DNA of 64,000 bases from CAVYGM01 sp963768025. Its GTDB lineage: Bacteria > Bacteroidota > Bacteroidia > Cytophagales > Spirosomataceae. The stretch covers positions 62,001 to 126,000 of the forward strand of contig CAVYGM010000026.1 in the NCBI GenBank assembly GCA_963768025.1, given 5' to 3'. The notes under the pieces were generated by a model that saw nothing but the letters and a program-made list of their open reading frames with translations, did no database searches and was not told the DNA's origin. Numbering within the stretch: the first letter of the stretch is position 1; each line of letters begins with the position of its first letter. Of the stretch, positions 47,855 to 56,560 are shown piece by piece. The position numbers and the translations under genes were made by a program.

Positions 47855-48831
47855 GAATTGAGGGTGGCTTTGCTGAATGAATCAAGGTCCGATATTCGAA
47901 CGGCGACATTTCCGTTGGTTCCACTATCGAACATGGGCTTGAACTTTGCCCCCCACACCACCTCTTCAAAGTGGTAGGAATACCGGATGTGAACCTGCTG
48001 CATGAAGGTTTCATCGGTAGCGCGGAGCAAAATAAGAAACTCGGCGTCGGACTCGATAAGGCTTTTCGGACTGGCTTCGTACAGGGGGCTATCTTCAAGG
48101 ATCGGGTGGACGATGGTCCAGTTCAACGGAAAAAAATTGACATGGTTTCGTTCCAGGTCCAACGGGTAATATTTTCGTGCTTTTGACCCATTGGGAAGGG
48201 TAATCAAACAGGAAAGGGTTACTTCCAGATCCACGTCGATTAGCTCGTTGTCTCGCTCATGAATGATCCGAAACATGAGGGCGTTGATATCTAGGTAAGG
48301 GGCGACCAGGATACTTTTGCTAAATCGAATCCGCGGAACCGAGCGGGAGAAACGACCATACAGCAAACCAGTGGCCAGGGCAATGAGCAACAGTCCTATC
48401 AAAGCCTCAAAGGCGGCCACGGCGTTGGTCATAAATCCCGTTGGGCTGATGCGGCCGTATCCAACGGTGGTGAGGGTTTGGGCGCTGAAGAAGAAAGCTT
48501 CCCAAAACGGCATTTGCTCGTGTTCGTTGCTGATACCTTCCAGGTATTCTATTCCAATGAGGACGTAAAGGGACGCGAAAATAAGGTTGAGTAAAAAGTA
48601 AAAGACAAACACCACCCCAAAAAAGTGAAGCCATCCCAAGGTAATGAGGCGATGGTACCAATTGACATTGTCCAGGAAGGAATCCCCAATACGCCTGACA
48701 TTAAATGTCCCGTCTTTATTAATTAGTCGGCTTTGTTCGCTCGTGATTTTGGTGCCAAATCCGAGGTCACGGTTTATTTCCTCTTGATTCAGCATTGTAC
48801 TTCGGTGCTTTGCAGATTTTTTTTGGGTCAT
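47851..48831 (-). CDS. Inward-rectifier potassium channel (KirBac type)
   Basis: 326 residues. A cytosolic N-terminus carries a slide-helix region; TM1 is about 72-95; the pore helix and filter TLTTVGYG are at about 119-126; TM2 is about 133-158. A long immunoglobulin-like C-terminal domain (LMFRIIHERDNELIDVDLEVTLS, HPILEDSPLY) is characteristic of Kir channels. It carries K+ across the inner membrane. The start could also be Met13. Coupled to the LD-carboxypeptidase. Confidence 0.92.
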   Translation of the reverse strand: MTQKKSAKHRSTMLNQEEINRDLGFGTKITSEQSRLINKDGTFNVRRIGDSFLDNVNWYHRLITLGWLHFFGVVFVFYFLLNLIFASLYVLIGIEYLEGISNEHEQMPFWEAFFFSAQTLTTVGYGRISPTGFMTNAVAAFEALIGLLLIALATGLLYGRFSRSVPRIRFSKSILVAPYLDINALMFRIIHERDNELIDVDLEVTLSCLITLPNGSKARKYYPLDLERNHVNFFPLNWTIVHPILEDSPLYEASPKSLIESDAEFLILLRATDETFMQQVHIRYSYHFEEVVWGAKFKPMFDSGTNGNVAVRISDLDSFSKATLNS

Positions 48832-48970
48832 ACGGAGTACGGGGAGCTAGGTGAAAGGTCAGGAGAAAGTAAGGCCCTGACGGGATGATGAACAGGTAGG
48901 TGCGTGACTTTGGTAAGATTAAATTTTTTAGTAGGTAAGAAGGGAGGAACGGTGCCGTTCCACTCTGCAA

Positions 48971-49297
48971 TTATAAAAAAACAACTTCTTCAATCAAATC
49001 TAGTTTCATTTCGCGGTTTATCAGTTCGATAATCTTCTTTTTGGCGTGTACTAGCTCATTTCTCAACGGAGCCGACTCTATTTGCAAAAACAAGATCCGA
49101 TTTTTTACGTACACCCTTTGGGTACGGGAGGCAATGGGAGACCCCATGATTTTTTCCCAATGGGCGGTTAGATAAGATTCGTCAAAACCGGTTTTGATGT
49201 GGTAAGAACTGAACATATGCTCAATCGCATCCTTTAAGGGGGTAATGCCTGGTTTGCGGGAAGCTTTTTCTTTGTCGAACTTATAGTATTGAGCCAT
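48971..49297 (-). CDS. DUF721 (DciA-like) protein
   Basis: 108 residues: ITPLKDAIEHMFSSY, the central AHWEKIMGSPIASRTQRVYVKN and LFLQIESAPLRNELVHAKKKII are the DUF721 pattern. Relatives include DciA, a loader of the replicative helicase; whether this one has that role is unknown. It is the first minus-strand gene of the block, with 139 bp of unremarkable DNA between it and the channel gene. Confidence 0.85.
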   Translation of the reverse strand: MAQYYKFDKEKASRKPGITPLKDAIEHMFSSYHIKTGFDESYLTAHWEKIMGSPIASRTQRVYVKNRILFLQIESAPLRNELVHAKKKIIELINREMKLDLIEEVVFL

Positions 49298-49471
49298 GGG
49301 TAGTGTATGCTTTACACAAATATACAGAATTAGTTTGTCGGAAGAAGGTCAGAAACTGGAACATTTCAAATTATTGATCGAGTGCAATTGGGTGCACGGA
49401 ATCCAAATCCCAATGGTCCACGGAGTTAAATTACCATTCCATGACCTTTAAATAAAAATCCTGACCAGTAC

Positions 49472-49502
49472 TTGGATTTCCATCAGTTGGGCCTTAATAT
49501 TG
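49472..49502 (+). promoter_or_regulatory. Putative promoter of the met operon
   Basis: TTG at 49472-49474 and TAATATTG at 49495-49502 are spaced by 20 bp. The -7 box has one mismatch to TAnnTTTG. Transcription would begin about 30 bp ahead of the riboswitch. Confidence 0.35.
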
Positions 49503-49539
49503 CGTCATCAAGTCAATTGCTTCACAATTCAGCGGTTGA

Positions 49540-49648
49540 TTTATACAGAAGAGGCTAGAAGAATGGGCTCATAGAACCTCTGGCAACCTATCCCAAGCGC
49601 AACCGGGACAAGGTGCTAACTCCCACCTAAGCAGTTAGGAAATATAAA
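49540..49648 (+). promoter_or_regulatory. SAM-I (S-box) riboswitch
   Basis: The conserved core is clear: GAGG (49551-49554) pairs with CCTC (49577-49580), GGCAACC lies at 49582-49588, and AAGGTGCTAA at 49610-49619 is followed by CTCC. P1 is TTTATA (49540-49545) with TATAAA (49643-49648), P3 TCCC/GGGA (49591-49594 and 49605-49608), and P4 CCTAA/TTAGG (49626-49630 and 49635-49639). It binds S-adenosylmethionine and should shut off the downstream metY-metX genes. The expression platform is not an obvious terminator, so control may be translational. Confidence 0.92.
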
Positions 49649-49659
49649 CTCAAACGCGC

Positions 49660-49764
49660 ATGACTCAGCAAAGAACGCTTTCCGTACTCGGAGTAGTAAA
49701 CTACTACCCACCCCTGACCCTCAGCCACCTGATGGCTTCATCTGTTTTGTTGCCCCTGTTGTAG
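49660..49764 (+). CDS. Possible 34-residue leader peptide behind the SAM riboswitch
   Basis: ATG at 49660 is 12 bp past the 3' strand of P1. The peptide begins MTQQRTLSVLGVVNYYPPL and ends in a hydrophobic LLPLL before TAG. A perfect 6-bp hairpin (49692-49697 with 49700-49705) lies inside it. I know no matching family. It could be a regulatory uORF read out by the riboswitch, a small peptide, or chance. 120 bp separate it from metY. Confidence 0.35.
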   Translation: MTQQRTLSVLGVVNYYPPLTLSHLMASSVLLPLL

Positions 49765-49884
49765 GTACATGTAGTATTCCGGGCTGCTATCCGCAGTTCA
49801 CGACACCACGTGTATCCCGTACCCAAGGGATGGCCCGTATCCAAATTTACCTTTCGATCATAAACTCTTAAATCCTGAAACGAC

Positions 49885-51198
49885 ATGTCACAAGAATCAC
49901 CGCGTTTTGAAACCCTCCAACTGCACGCTGGGCAGGAGCCTGACCCTGTTACCAAATCACGGGCGGTACCCATTTACCAAACTACCTCTTATACTTTCAA
50001 CGATTCGGAACACGGAGCAAACCTGTTCGCATTGAAGGAATTCGGGAATATTTACACCCGAATCATGAACCCTACGACGGATGTTTTTGAAAAACGAATA
50101 GCGGCGCTGGAAGGCGGCGTGGCGGCCCTGGCAACAGGTTCGGGGCACGCGGCCCAGTTTCTGGCCATCAACAACATTACGAGCGTCGGCGATAATTTCA
50201 TTACTACTTCTTTCCTGTACGGAGGAAGCTACAACCAATTTAAGAACTCTTTCAAAAATATCGGGGTGGAGGCCCGCTTTGCGGATGGGGACGATATTTC
50301 AAGTTTTGAAAAACTAATCGACGACCGCACCAAGGCGATCTATCTGGAAACAATCGGTAACCCAAGTTACAGTGTGCCTGATTTTGAGGCATTTGCCGAG
50401 CTGGCAAAAAAACACGATCTGCCCATAATCGTGGACAATACCTTCGGAGCGGCGGGGGCGATTTGCCAGCCGATCAAATGGGGTGCCCACGTGGTGGTGG
50501 AGTCCGCTACTAAATGGATTGGTGGCCACGGAACCACCATGGGGGGGGTAATCGTGGATGCGGGTACCTTTGATTGGGGTAACGGCAAGTATCCTCAGTT
50601 TACAGAACCTTCGCCGAGCTACCACGGGCTGGTAATGAATGATGTTTTTGGAAAAAATGGCCCCTTCGGAAACATTCAATTTATCATTCGGACCAGAGTG
50701 GAGGGCTTGCGCGATTGGGGTCCCAGCCAAAGCCCGTTTAACTCGTTCATGCTTTTACAAGGACTCGAAACCCTCACCTTGCGCGTAGAGCGGGCAGCTG
50801 AGAATGCCTTAAAACTGGCCCAATGGCTGGAAAGCCACGAAGATGTAGAATTTGTCAATTACCTCGGACTCGATTCGTGCAAATACAAATCAATCGCTTC
50901 CAAGTACCTAACCAGGGGCTACGGGGCGGTATTGTCCTTCAAACTAAAAGCGGGCAAGGAAGCCGCCGATCAGTTTGTGAATTCACTGAACCTGGTGAGT
51001 CACCTGGCCAATGTCGGCGACTCCAAAACCCTGATCATCCATCCGGCCAGTACTACCCACTCGCAGTTGAGCGAATCGGAGCAGGAGGCAGCCGGCGTGG
51101 TGGCCGGTCAGTTGCGGGTTTCGGTAGGTATCGAGCACGTAGAGGATATTGTGGCTGATTTTGAGCAGGCATTTGCCAAAATAGCGGTACCTGCCTGA
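49885..51198 (+). CDS. metY: O-acetylhomoserine aminocarboxypropyltransferase
   Basis: 437 residues of the Cys/Met metabolism PLP-enzyme family. It makes homocysteine directly from O-acetylhomoserine and sulfide. Landmarks: YTRIMNPTTDVFEKRIAALEGG, ATGSGHAAQFLAI, Asp184 in IVDNTFG, and PLP-binding Lys210 in ESATKWIGGHGTT. The C-terminal HPASTTHSQL contact follows. The length (about 430) separates it from the shorter MetB/MetZ. Controlled by the SAM-I riboswitch and followed by metX. Confidence 0.94.
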   Translation: MSQESPRFETLQLHAGQEPDPVTKSRAVPIYQTTSYTFNDSEHGANLFALKEFGNIYTRIMNPTTDVFEKRIAALEGGVAALATGSGHAAQFLAINNITSVGDNFITTSFLYGGSYNQFKNSFKNIGVEARFADGDDISSFEKLIDDRTKAIYLETIGNPSYSVPDFEAFAELAKKHDLPIIVDNTFGAAGAICQPIKWGAHVVVESATKWIGGHGTTMGGVIVDAGTFDWGNGKYPQFTEPSPSYHGLVMNDVFGKNGPFGNIQFIIRTRVEGLRDWGPSQSPFNSFMLLQGLETLTLRVERAAENALKLAQWLESHEDVEFVNYLGLDSCKYKSIASKYLTRGYGAVLSFKLKAGKEAADQFVNSLNLVSHLANVGDSKTLIIHPASTTHSQLSESEQEAAGVVAGQLRVSVGIEHVEDIVADFEQAFAKIAVPA

Positions 51199-51203
51199 AA
51201 ATC

Positions 51204-51230
51204 ATGGCTCCGGCAGTTGCCCGGAGCCAT
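51204..51230 (+). other. Intercistronic hairpin between metY and metX
   Basis: A perfect 10-bp GC-rich stem (51204-51213 with 51221-51230) and a 7-nt loop, 5 bp past the metY stop, without a T run. It includes an in-frame ATG at 51204, which would be buried. It may tune metX expression or stabilise the metY message. Confidence 0.6.
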
Positions 51231-51263
51231 TTATCTAGTATTAATTCAAGTGAATGGGCGCGT

Positions 51264-52316
51264 ATGCAACCCGAAAAGAAAGTTTTTAAGTACCCCTATA
51301 CATATACCCTCGAATCTGGTCGGGAGCTTCCAAACTTCGAACTGACGTACACCACGTTTGGCACGAGGTCCGTCAAGGACGATAATATCGTATGGGTTTG
51401 TCACGCGCTGACGGGCAGTTCCGATGCATCCGATTGGTGGGATGGCTTGATTGGTAACGGTATGTATTTTGATCCCTCCCGCCAGTTTATTATTTGTGCC
51501 AATGTGCTCGGCTCTGCCTACGGCTCCACCGGGCCCTTGTCCGTCAACCCCCTTACCCGGCAGCCTTACTACCACGAATTCCCCACCCTTACCGTGCGGG
51601 ATATCGTAGGGGCCATGGATATTCTTCGGCAGGAACTGGAAATAAACCGCATCAGCATGTGCCTGGGCGGGTCTCTCGGAGGGCAGCAATGCCTGGAATG
51701 GGCCATTCAACAGCCGGATCTATTTGAGGAACTCGTCCTGATCGCGTCTAATGCCGTACATTCTTCGTGGGGCATTGCTTTCAACGAATCGCAAAGGATG
51801 GCCATCAAGGCGGATGCTACCTGGGGTGAAAATCAAGCAGAAGCAGGAATTCTGGGCATGAAGGCGGCCCGCTCCATTGCGCTCCTTTCCTACCGCAACT
51901 ACGATACGTATAATTTTACGCAGGCTCGCGACAACCCGGATCAGACGGATGAGTTTCGGGCCTCCTCGTACCAGCAGTACCAGGGCGAAAAATTCGGGAA
52001 ACGATTCAATGCCTTCTCTTACTGGGTTTTATCCAAAATAATGGATTCTCACAATGTGGGTAGAAACCGGGGAGGAATCGTACACGCCCTGGGAATGGTG
52101 AAAGCCCGCACCCTGGTGCTGGGGATAAAATCCGATCTGCTGTTTCCGGTGGTAGAACAACAGTTTCAAGCGCGGCACATACCCGATGCTGACTACCAGG
52201 AAATTGATTCTTTGTACGGCCATGATGGCTTTTTGATCGAATACAAACAGCTCTCCCAGGTTATTCGGGCCTGGCAAGAGAATAAGGGCCAGTTGCAAAT
52301 GGCCCCCCTAAGATAA
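51264..52316 (+). CDS. metX: Homoserine O-acetyltransferase
   Basis: 350 residues from ATG 51264 (MQPEKKVFKYPY). The frame runs back to 51204, but that ATG lies in a hairpin and the extension is not family-like. Alpha/beta-hydrolase fold: YTTFGTRS, HALTGSSDASDWWDGLIG, nucleophile Ser137 in CLGGSLGGQQCLEW, Asp in GIKSDLLFP, and His in YGHDGFLIE. It supplies O-acetylhomoserine for MetY. No C-terminal MetW-like extension. Same transcription unit as metY. Confidence 0.93.
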   Translation: MQPEKKVFKYPYTYTLESGRELPNFELTYTTFGTRSVKDDNIVWVCHALTGSSDASDWWDGLIGNGMYFDPSRQFIICANVLGSAYGSTGPLSVNPLTRQPYYHEFPTLTVRDIVGAMDILRQELEINRISMCLGGSLGGQQCLEWAIQQPDLFEELVLIASNAVHSSWGIAFNESQRMAIKADATWGENQAEAGILGMKAARSIALLSYRNYDTYNFTQARDNPDQTDEFRASSYQQYQGEKFGKRFNAFSYWVLSKIMDSHNVGRNRGGIVHALGMVKARTLVLGIKSDLLFPVVEQQFQARHIPDADYQEIDSLYGHDGFLIEYKQLSQVIRAWQENKGQLQMAPLR

Positions 52317-52340
52317 TTTAGTACGTTTTTGGGTGTCTTG

Positions 52341-52373
52341 AAAAATCGGCCTGCTTTTGGGCCGATTTTTTTG
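52341..52373 (+). terminator. Terminator of the metY-metX operon
   Basis: An 11-bp stem (52341-52351 with 52360-52370), an 8-nt loop and a T7 tract; the A5 run on the other side allows bidirectional use. Confidence 0.88.
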
Positions 52374-52428
52374 TGGTTGCCTCTGAATTTTAGCAGAGCA
52401 TAGGCAGAAAACGGAGTACTCGCATGAC

Positions 52429-53250
52429 TCACACCCGAATGTCTTCGCCGCAATGCGGGCATTTTATCGTTTTGGAAGGCCGTTTTTCCCGCTTTTTATC
52501 ATTGATCTGCTCGATGAAACCCGACGCCAAAATACCCGTAGGCAAGCTGAACAAGGCGACCCCCAGGATGGCCACGAAGCCGCCGAATACCCTCCCTAGT
52601 CCGGTTATGGGATACACATCCCCGTACCCCAGGGTGGTCATGGTCACGACTCCCCACCACATGGCGGCAGGTATGCTGGAAAAGGCTTCGGGCTGTACCT
52701 GATGTTCCAGATAGTAGATAATGCTCGATGAAATAAGCATGGCAAACATCAAAAAGGTGTAGCTCAGGATGAGCTCTTCCTTGGTGTACTGGATGGCCTG
52801 TTTGATCATGTTCAGGGCCTGGGAAAACCTGGTGAGGCGGTACAGCCGCACCACTCGCAATATCCGGAGCATCCGGATCAAGCCAAAATCAGTACTGAAC
52901 AGTGTCAGGTAAAAGGGCATAATGGCCAGCAGATCCACGAGTCCCCATACCGAAAAGATATACCGAAGCCGACCCCAAAAGGGGTGCCGATATTCCTCAC
53001 TTTCCACGCTGGCCCACACCCGGAAAGCATATTCAACCGTGAACACCAGTACCGAAAAAATCTCAAAATCAATAAAAAAGGTAGCTAGGCTGGGATGATC
53101 TCTGATTTCGGGTACCGAGTGCAAAATAATGGCAATCGAATTTAAAGAAATCAAACCGACAATAAACAAGTTTACCACCAGCGGGAAACCCTTTTTCCCC
53201 TTCGTGCTGATGGTAAGAATATAGTGGACCTTTTTTCTGATTGAAGACAT
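52429..53250 (-). CDS. Voltage-gated-type potassium channel (ion transport family)
   Basis: 273 residues with six predicted helices. The S4 voltage sensor is RMLRILRVVRLYRLTRF (about 126-142), with regularly spaced arginines. The pore helix leads to the filter TMTTLGYGD (203-211), followed by S6 (FVAILGVALFSLPTGILASGF). The cytosolic tail ends in IKCPHCGEDIRV, a Cys-x-x-Cys knuckle that looks like half a zinc ribbon. It lies 11 bp behind the amidohydrolase gene on the same strand. Confidence 0.9.
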   Translation of the reverse strand: MSSIRKKVHYILTISTKGKKGFPLVVNLFIVGLISLNSIAIILHSVPEIRDHPSLATFFIDFEIFSVLVFTVEYAFRVWASVESEEYRHPFWGRLRYIFSVWGLVDLLAIMPFYLTLFSTDFGLIRMLRILRVVRLYRLTRFSQALNMIKQAIQYTKEELILSYTFLMFAMLISSSIIYYLEHQVQPEAFSSIPAAMWWGVVTMTTLGYGDVYPITGLGRVFGGFVAILGVALFSLPTGILASGFIEQINDKKREKRPSKTIKCPHCGEDIRV

Positions 53251-53261
53251 GGTCTAACCCG

Positions 53262-54911
53262 TTATGGTGCTTTTTTGTACAGACTTTCCCCACCGATTAC
53301 GGTTCTGAGTACGTTTATCTGCCGAATCTTTTGGAGGGGTGCCTTCATAATGTCATCTTCCAGGATCACGAAATCGGCAAATTTGCCTTTTTCGATGCTG
53401 CCACGGGTCTTTTCTTCAAACTGGGAGTACGCCGCCCAGATGGTCATCCCCCGCAAGGCTTCCTCCCGGCTCAGGGCGTTTTCCATTTGAAATCCACCTT
53501 CGGGGAAATTTTTGTCGTCTGTCCGTGCCACTGCCGAATGAAACCCGAAAAGGGGGTTTACAAATTCCACCGGGAAGTCGCTACCCAGGGCGATGTACCC
53601 GTTTTGCTTCAACAAATCCTTGAAGGCATAGGCCGTTTTGATCCGGTTTGGCCCCAGGCGTTCGTCAGCCCAATACATATCCGAGGTGGTGTGGGTAGGT
53701 TGCACGGAGGGAATAATGGAGTATTTTCCAAATTTAGGTACATCTACCTCCGACACGATCTGCGCGTGTTCTATCCGCCAGCGCCGGTTGTTCGGGCCTT
53801 TCAGATATTTTCCGTACAGATCGAGCATCAGGCGGTTGGCCGAATCCCCGATGCAGTGCGTATTTGCCTGGAAATCACTGGCCGCAATTCGGGATGCAAA
53901 TTCATCCAATTCTTGAACGCTAGCCAATAAAAAACCGGTGGAAGGGTCATCTGCGTAGGGTTGAAGCAAGCACGCCCCCCGTGACCCCAGGGCTCCATCG
54001 GCGTATATCTTGAAAGATCGTACGGTGAGGCGGTCGGATTGGTAGGGGCCTTTGGCTATGTAATGATCCAGATTCTCGGGGCTTATCCTGATCATGGCGT
54101 AATCCCGGATTTTCAGGGTACCGTTTTTATGCATTTCGTCAATCAGGTCAATATCCTCCCGGTCGAGGCCAGCGTCGGATACCGTGGTGAGGCCAAAGGA
54201 TAGGCAGCTTTTCTCGGCTGCTTGCAGAAATTGCTGTTTTTCCTCCTTGGTGGAATTGGGAATCACCCGGCTTACCAATTGGGAGGCCCGGTCAACCAGT
54301 ATACCGGTTGGTTGGCCATTTTTTACTACCACCAGTCCCCCTTCGGCGGTACTTTTGGCCGTGATCTGGGCTAGTTCTATGGCTTTGCTATTGACAAGCG
54401 AGGCATGGCCATCTACGCGGGTGAGTAACACCGGTACATCAGGAAAGGCCTGGTCGAGCAGGGTCTTGTCAGGAAACCGGGTATCCTTCCAGTCGTTCTG
54501 ATCCCACCCCCGGCCCAAGAGCCAGGCACGCTCGGGGTGCGTGGCCCGGAATTCTTTCAAACGTGTGATTATTTCTTCGTACGACGTGGTACCTATCAGG
54601 TCGGCGGCGTCGAGTTTGCTGCCTAGCCCCATAAAGTGACTGTGGGGATCATAAAATCCAGGATAGATGGCTTTTCCACCGGCATCTATCACCGAATCAG
54701 AATCAAATTGGTTGAGAATTTCCTGCGAACTACCCACGGCTACAAAGATTCCATCCTTGATGGCAAAGGCCTCATGCACTGTAAACGAGGAGTCTACCGA
54801 ATACACCACGCCATTGTGGACGATAAGATCAACTTTGTCGGTTGGCTGGCAACTAAAAAAAAATATTACAAAAAAAAGGCAAAGAACTGGATAAAGTATG
54901 GGCTTACACAT
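53262..54911 (-). CDS. Amidohydrolase-family lipoprotein (YtcJ-like)
   Basis: 549 residues from ATG 54911; the frame reaches 54959, but only this start gives a lipoprotein signal (LCLFFVIFFFSC). Amidohydrolase_3 fold: GKAIYPGFYDPHSHFMGLG with the His-x-His metal site, LTRVDGHASLVNSKA, QANTHCIGDSANRLMLDLY, RWRIEHAQI, and ALGSDFPVEFVNPL. Members hydrolyse amides, imides or formylated compounds; the substrate is unknown. It is probably in the periplasm, anchored to a membrane. Confidence 0.88.
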   Translation of the reverse strand: MCKPILYPVLCLFFVIFFFSCQPTDKVDLIVHNGVVYSVDSSFTVHEAFAIKDGIFVAVGSSQEILNQFDSDSVIDAGGKAIYPGFYDPHSHFMGLGSKLDAADLIGTTSYEEIITRLKEFRATHPERAWLLGRGWDQNDWKDTRFPDKTLLDQAFPDVPVLLTRVDGHASLVNSKAIELAQITAKSTAEGGLVVVKNGQPTGILVDRASQLVSRVIPNSTKEEKQQFLQAAEKSCLSFGLTTVSDAGLDREDIDLIDEMHKNGTLKIRDYAMIRISPENLDHYIAKGPYQSDRLTVRSFKIYADGALGSRGACLLQPYADDPSTGFLLASVQELDEFASRIAASDFQANTHCIGDSANRLMLDLYGKYLKGPNNRRWRIEHAQIVSEVDVPKFGKYSIIPSVQPTHTTSDMYWADERLGPNRIKTAYAFKDLLKQNGYIALGSDFPVEFVNPLFGFHSAVARTDDKNFPEGGFQMENALSREEALRGMTIWAAYSQFEEKTRGSIEKGKFADFVILEDDIMKAPLQKIRQINVLRTVIGGESLYKKAP

Positions 54912-55009
54912 ATCTAGGTTGTAGCTTTGGGATAAAATTGTTTCGACAATTGAGTACACTTGTGAAGTGAATGTTAAATTAATCTCAGATTAAGCACAAA
55001 ACCAAATTC

Positions 55010-56378
55010 ATGTTATCGAAACCTCTAAATCAGTTTCATAAAGTCGGCAGTACCTGTGCCCTACTTTTGCTGATCGTAAGCCTACCCTTCAGCCGTATCC
55101 AGGCTCAAAACCCACTTAGCCTAGAAGAAAGCGATTGCCATTGCCCTCGAAAAAAATTACTCCATCCGGATTGCGGAGAAACGGGTCGAAATAGCCAGAA
55201 ATGATAACACCCTGGGAAATGCGGGATTTCTGCCAACTCTGACCGGTGCGGCCCAAAAGAACTTCACTTCCAGCCATTTAAGGCAAGATTTTTTCAATGC
55301 CTTGCAGGCCCCACTCGATCGTTCGGGTGTGAATAACAACAACTCTAACTCAGGACTGACGCTCAACTGGACCATATTTGATGGGTTGGGGATGTTTGTT
55401 TCCCAAGATCGCCTGGCCCAAATCGAGGATGCCGGGCGAACTAACGCCAAGATCACCATTGAGAACACGATAGCGCAGGTGAGCTCGGCTTACTATGAAA
55501 TCATCCGCCAGTACCAGCGGGTACGGGCCCTTCGCAATGCGCTGGATATTTCCAAAGACCGCCTGGAATTGGCCAAGGCCTACTACGAGGTAGGTACGGG
55601 TTCCAAAGTAGACTATATCAACGCCCAGGTGGACTACAATGGGGATACCGCCGCCTACATAGCCCAGGAGCAGGTACTTCGAAATTCAAAAATCGACCTG
55701 AATACATTTTTAGCGATTGATGCGGAAGCGGATTTTACCATTCCGGATACCATCATGACCCGACGCGACATATCCGTGGATGAACTAAAACAAAGTCTTT
55801 TATCCCAAAATCCAAACCTGGTATTAGCCGCGCAGCAGCGCCGAATCGCTGAACTCGATATAAAAGCCCTCACCGCGCAACAGTACCCGCAGGTGGATCT
55901 GCTGGGGGGATTCAATTATAACACCACGAATAACCAGGCGGGGTTTGGGGTGAAAAGCGCACGAAATGACGTATGGAGCTACGGGGCGCGGCTTTCAGTC
56001 AATATTTTTGACGGATTCAATCAGAGAAGGCGCATTCAGAATGCCCGGATTAATTCCCTGATTTTTGAGGATATAGAAGGAGATATTAGAAACCAACTCC
56101 TGGCGACATTTGAGCGTACCTATCTCAACTACCGGAATAGCCTTCAATTGGTGGCTCTGGAAGAAGCAAATTTTACTCTGGCCCGTCAGAATGTGGAAAT
56201 CGCCTTTGAGCGCTACCGCGTAGGGAACTCTACCTCCTACGAATTCAGGGAGGTGCAGCGCAACACGGTTGCCGCCGAAACCCGCCTCATTGAAGCCGAA
56301 TACAACGCCAAGCTAGCCGAGGTAGAATTACTCCGGCTCAGTAGCAAGCTACTTGATGACCTGGCAATCCGTCAGTAA
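55010..56378 (+). CDS. TolC-family outer-membrane efflux protein (one frameshift)
   Basis: About 455 residues after correction. The signal peptide ends IQAQ. Two TolC repeats follow: first LEKNYSIRIAEKRVEIARN, SGLTLNWTIFDGLGMF, AYYEVGTGSKVDYINAQVD; then AQQYPQVDLLGGF, SVNIFDGFNQRRRI, FERYRVGNSTSYEFREVQ. It forms the trimeric exit duct for RND or type I exporters. The frame breaks at the A3 run 55128-55130: deleting one A joins LSLEE to AIAIALEKNYS. No pump gene is adjacent; the RND pair at 25777-30055 lacks an exit duct. Confidence 0.9.
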
Positions 56379-56454
56379 GTTTTTGGGAGGAGAGGGGTTT
56401 TAGTACTTTGGTTTGATGCGAGGTAGTAAGCTTGCCCACCAAGAAAATGTTAGT

Positions 56455-56516
56455 AGAAAGGCCCCCAAGCGCGACTTCCAGACAGGAAATCGCGCTTGGG
56501 GGCCTTTCTGATTTTT
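56455..56516. terminator. Very long perfect hairpin, shared terminator
   Basis: A perfect 20-bp stem (56455-56474 with 56490-56509), GC-rich in the middle, with a 15-nt loop that itself pairs four more bases. T5 follows on the plus side. It lies between the convergent tolC-type gene and the Spy-like gene. Confidence 0.85.
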
Positions 56517-56560
56517 GGCCAAAGCACCTTTTTTTCTATACTAAAAAGGTCGGACAGGTC

